From Paragonimus westermani (Eukaryota; Platyhelminthes; Trematoda; Plagiorchiida; Troglotrematidae): a stretch of DNA of 64,000 nt. Shown here piece after piece: positions 60,801-64,000 of this stretch. The position numbers and the translations under genes were made by a program. Location of the stretch: positions 27,801 through 91,800 of the forward strand of contig QNGE01001300.1 in assembly GCA_008508345.1 (NCBI GenBank), given 5' to 3'. How positions within the stretch are numbered: the first letter of the stretch is position 1; every line of letters starts with the position of its first letter. Under the pieces are notes generated by a model, which was not told the DNA's origin, searched no databases, and worked only from the letters and a program-made list of their open reading frames with translations.

Positions 60801-63480
60801 TGTTGGAGTATCGACTGAATTGGTGAATCTAGCTGCTGTGTATCGGGCTACTCACAGTACGCGAATGACGCTTTGAGCTGGGCAAGAGAAGGACGTGAAC
60901 GGTTACAGTAGACAGGTGTGAATTGAACGATGATGTTGGAATTAATTTCTGTCAATCTAATCAAGTCCAACAGTGCCGCAAGTGTATCGAGGCTTTTCAC
61001 TTTTTTATAAGTGAGAATAGCTAGAATGAGATGAGATAAATCTGCGAATAGACAAATTGGCAAAAGTGGTGTCCTAAAATCCTCAACGGGGAAAGAATGA
61101 AAAGAGTTGTTCGAACGTAAAAATTACCAAAGAAATTGTACGGTGCAGCGGCGGTTGTGCTGAACAGAACTACGTAACCAACAGGATTTTATCTATAATT
61201 ACGTTTCATACACCTTCAACATAGACATTTTCGGAACTGAAATAAAACTTATCAGTTTAACCCCAAGTATCATGAATACAGCAATTGTTGATGCCAGTCA
61301 GATAAATAGTTGAGAAAAATTGTAAATTTTCCTTGAACAGTACTCTTTCTGAGTTCGCAAAGGTAAAGTGTACTTTTTGGTTCCTACTGAATCGTTATCC
61401 AGCTTTCTTGCATGGCGTTATCAACGGATTCAATGTAGTATGACGTAGTATGTGCCACTCGTTGCCTAGAGTAGCCCTGAACATTAGACAGCGAGCAGTA
61501 CATCTGAACATTCTCGTGTATATGTTGGGTCAACGCCCTTCAATGTTTTTCAGATGGACTTGGTCCCCGATTAGAGGCTGACAATTGTAACGCAGTTATA
61601 TCTTAAGCGGAAGCAGAATTTGCGTAATGTTAAACAAACATGGTGGCAATTTCCTTCCAAAGGTCAAATTCGTTCACATACATGACATATCGAGTGACAA
61701 AAAGCTTGTTCAGTAAACTGAAAAGAAGTAAGATTTGTATACCATCAAGTAAGACCAATTCGTTTGTGTTCTGGACGAAAAGATACTCTTCCAAAGTATT
61801 GGTGAGCGTCTGTTGTTGCGTTTCTCGAGGAAGCAGTCCACCAATGCACCTAATCCGTATAGATATCGCCAGGCCAAACAGGCTAAATTTGCAACCTTCA
61901 TTAAAGAATGAAAACTCTCACCAAGTTTTCCACAAAAGCCAGTTTCTGTTCAAGTTGAACTATCCTGAATGATTTTTCCAGCCTGGCAAGATTCGACTTT
62001 TTCATAACACGTAGTCAAACTACAATAATTCCTCCGAGAAGTTTCAACGGTCCTCACCGAATTACTCAACATTTGTTTATTTCCTTCTGGAATAACTGAT
62101 TGTTACGTATGCTACACAGTGGACTGTGTTTCCGTTTTACTCAGTGCGATGGACGTTTATCCTGTTCCATAGGTATTCCTCGATAAACGTTGGCCATCCT
62201 TAAATTCAGCTCCATCCGTCTGAACGTAGCAGGTAAACTGAAGGCGACTCCTGCACCACATACAAATCTGTTGGGGCAGACTGAGCGTGTCGTCATTTAC
62301 ACTTTGCAGGATGCTATCTATCGATGGCGTGTGAATGTTTGTCTAAGACTGAAATAACTAAGACGGTGTATTTTCCTTCCAAAGAGCCAGAGAATTGTGA
62401 CCATATTGACGGACTAGCTTTTCAAATCTTTAGTGATTTCGCCAGATTTTCCGCCAGTTCGGACGTAGTAAACAGAATTCAAATCTTATGATGTAATAAA
62501 GTTTATTGCAGCCGTTTATCTGGATGCTAAAAGCAGGTCTTTTCCGAATCATTGACGAAATTTTCAGTAGCATTTTGGATAAATTTACTCCCATGCACCA
62601 GAAGTACACTTAGAAGTCATGTGTTCAACAAACCAGGTATCAGAACGGTTCCTCGAAATAGATAACAACTTATTCTCTGTTTTTGTACAAATTCTTTTTT
62701 TAATTCCTAAGGGTCTTGCTGTCTGCAAAATAAAAGTTTGCGTTCATATATTTGACGAATAACCACGGCAATTCCTGAATTTACATTGGATATAATGTGT
62801 TATAAATAAAAATCAGAGTATATGAACCACGAGGATGGAAAAACACTCCTTAAAATCAGTTTTGCTATCAGGTTATGACCAGATATCCTGTGAGTTACAA
62901 CAGTGCTGAAGAAATTCCAGGATTTTTGCTTGAACAACAAAAAGAGGAAAATGTCAATAAATAAATTAGCCATTCATGAAATCTGACGAATTTGAAAATG
63001 GTGCAGACAATATCAGTGCAAATGATAGCCAAAAACTTTTTTCGGTTAATGGCATGCAACTCTCAATCTATTTGGTTAGTCTCTATTCACACTCGGATGG
63101 CTTGGTTACTTAAAGAACCAAGGAACTTTCAGATCTATTTCAGGATTTGAGTGCCTCCATTTGGTCAAAAACGAACCCTTTTTGAGTGCAAACTTTGGAT
63201 TGAGCTCTACTAATGTGCTTTTAACCTTTGATTTTATATTCCTGGCTTACTGACAGGGTTGCTGTCAATATTCACATATTAATTATTTTGAATGCTCGGA
63301 AGATTCATTTCTACACCAGGAATGAGACAATCTGGTGCCAAAAACGGATCGTTAAAAATTAGTTTACTTATTGAGTTTCAACAGGTCGTCAGCACCTTAT
63401 GAAGTATCAATCGGTTCAAGGTATCCTCTGTAGAAAATTAATCGAATTCCACATGACGGTCTATGCACAGTTATAGTGTG
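60801..63480. other. Non-coding stretch, no gene recognised
   Basis: AT-rich, with short open frames only and no recognisable repeat or RNA gene. Confidence 0.5.
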
Positions 63481-63639
63481 ATATTGTAGCGAGAATGCGT
63501 CCAATAAAGCACAATCTTTATTGTCCGAATCGCCAGTCACATGCAACGCGCGCTCTCTCGTTTATGAGTCATAATTCCAACCCGCAACACACCACACACC
63601 CCGGTTTCCGTTCACACGTCGTGTGCACTTCTGACCGGT

Positions 63640-64000
63640 TTACGTGTGTGATCGGCGTCTTCTATCGGGGGGTTTTCAGCCTGCCATTCCTCGGCTGTTT
63701 GTCCGATTTCGTTGCGCAATGGCTCGTCCGGCTGCTCGTGCTGTCCGCCAACCACCCAATGTTGGCCTTGACCGTATTCCAACATCGTGTCGAGATGTTT
63801 CCCGAAATGTTGGAAAATCCACGCCTCCGATCTGGCCGTCTGTCGTATTTCGCCTGCCCTGCCCCGCCCGTTGGTCCGATCCAGTCGAGCGATGACTCAT
63901 CCGGTCGCACACATTGTTCTTGATTCGATCGCGGCAGGCTTTTGAACGTACCTCTCCTCGCGTTGAGGTATTCGGCCGAGCGTTCGAAAACTCGCACCTC
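63640..64000. other. GC-rich block at window edge, possible start of another element
   Basis: Base composition rises to about 58 % GC over 63661-63900, against about 40 % elsewhere, with many CpG pairs. Several overlapping open frames occur on both strands, including one on plus (63495-63923, 142 codons) and one on minus (63662-63997, 111 codons). None resembles a known domain, and overlapping frames are expected in GC-rich DNA because stop codons are AT-rich. A possible AATAAAGC polyadenylation-like signal lies just before it, near 63506. It could be a young mobile element, a CpG-rich promoter or a gene 5' end that continues beyond the window. Confidence 0.35.

Overview
The window looks like non-coding DNA from a parasitic flatworm, most likely a trematode. 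It is AT-rich (roughly 60 %), carries many decayed retroelements, and has no open frame I can assign to a host gene. The best taxonomic clue is a tRNA-promoter SINE that encodes a type I hammerhead ribozyme. That combination is known from the Smalpha elements of Schistosoma. The gypsy-type pol remnant and the endonuclease-type LINE remnant also fit a fluke genome. The species cannot be fixed from the sequence alone.

Layout. 1-14.8 kb is featureless except for one ancient SINE copy (3.4 kb) and small tandem repeats. 14.8-16.1 kb holds a head-to-head inverted pair of repeat family R2 and an old SINE tail. 27.4-27.8 kb holds repeat family R3, ending in a strong hairpin. 31.7-32.0 kb holds a SINE with an inverted 5' half, an intact ribozyme and a 9-bp target-site duplication. 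33.5-35.1 kb (minus) holds a 5'-truncated Ty3/gypsy pol remnant: linker, zinc finger, DDE integrase core and C-terminal domain, with several stops and one frameshift, plus a likely LTR. 40.9-41.1 kb (minus) holds the cleanest SINE copy, with an intact ribozyme. 43.6 kb (minus) has a tRNA-like Pol III promoter pair. 45.5-46.1 kb has a second head-to-head R2 pair around a 150-N assembly gap. 52.8 kb (minus) has a decayed SINE with a broken ribozyme. 56.9-58.1 kb (minus) has the 5' half of a LINE ORF (endonuclease domain and linker). 60.6-60.8 kb (minus) has an R3 copy ending in (TAG)15. The last ~350 bp is GC-rich (about 58 % over 63661-63900) and may be the edge of another element that continues outside the window.

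How the parts relate. The SINE is non-autonomous and would need a LINE enzyme to move. Its intact copies keep Pol III A/B boxes, a complete hammerhead fold and a 3' end perfectly complementary over 10 nt to the ribozyme core. The copies form an age series: two with intact ribozymes, one with a mutated ribozyme, one with the ribozyme deleted, and one tail only.

Limits. All homology calls come from reading the sequence, not from searches. The longest open frames outside the mobile elements are within the range expected by chance at this composition, so I report no host exon.
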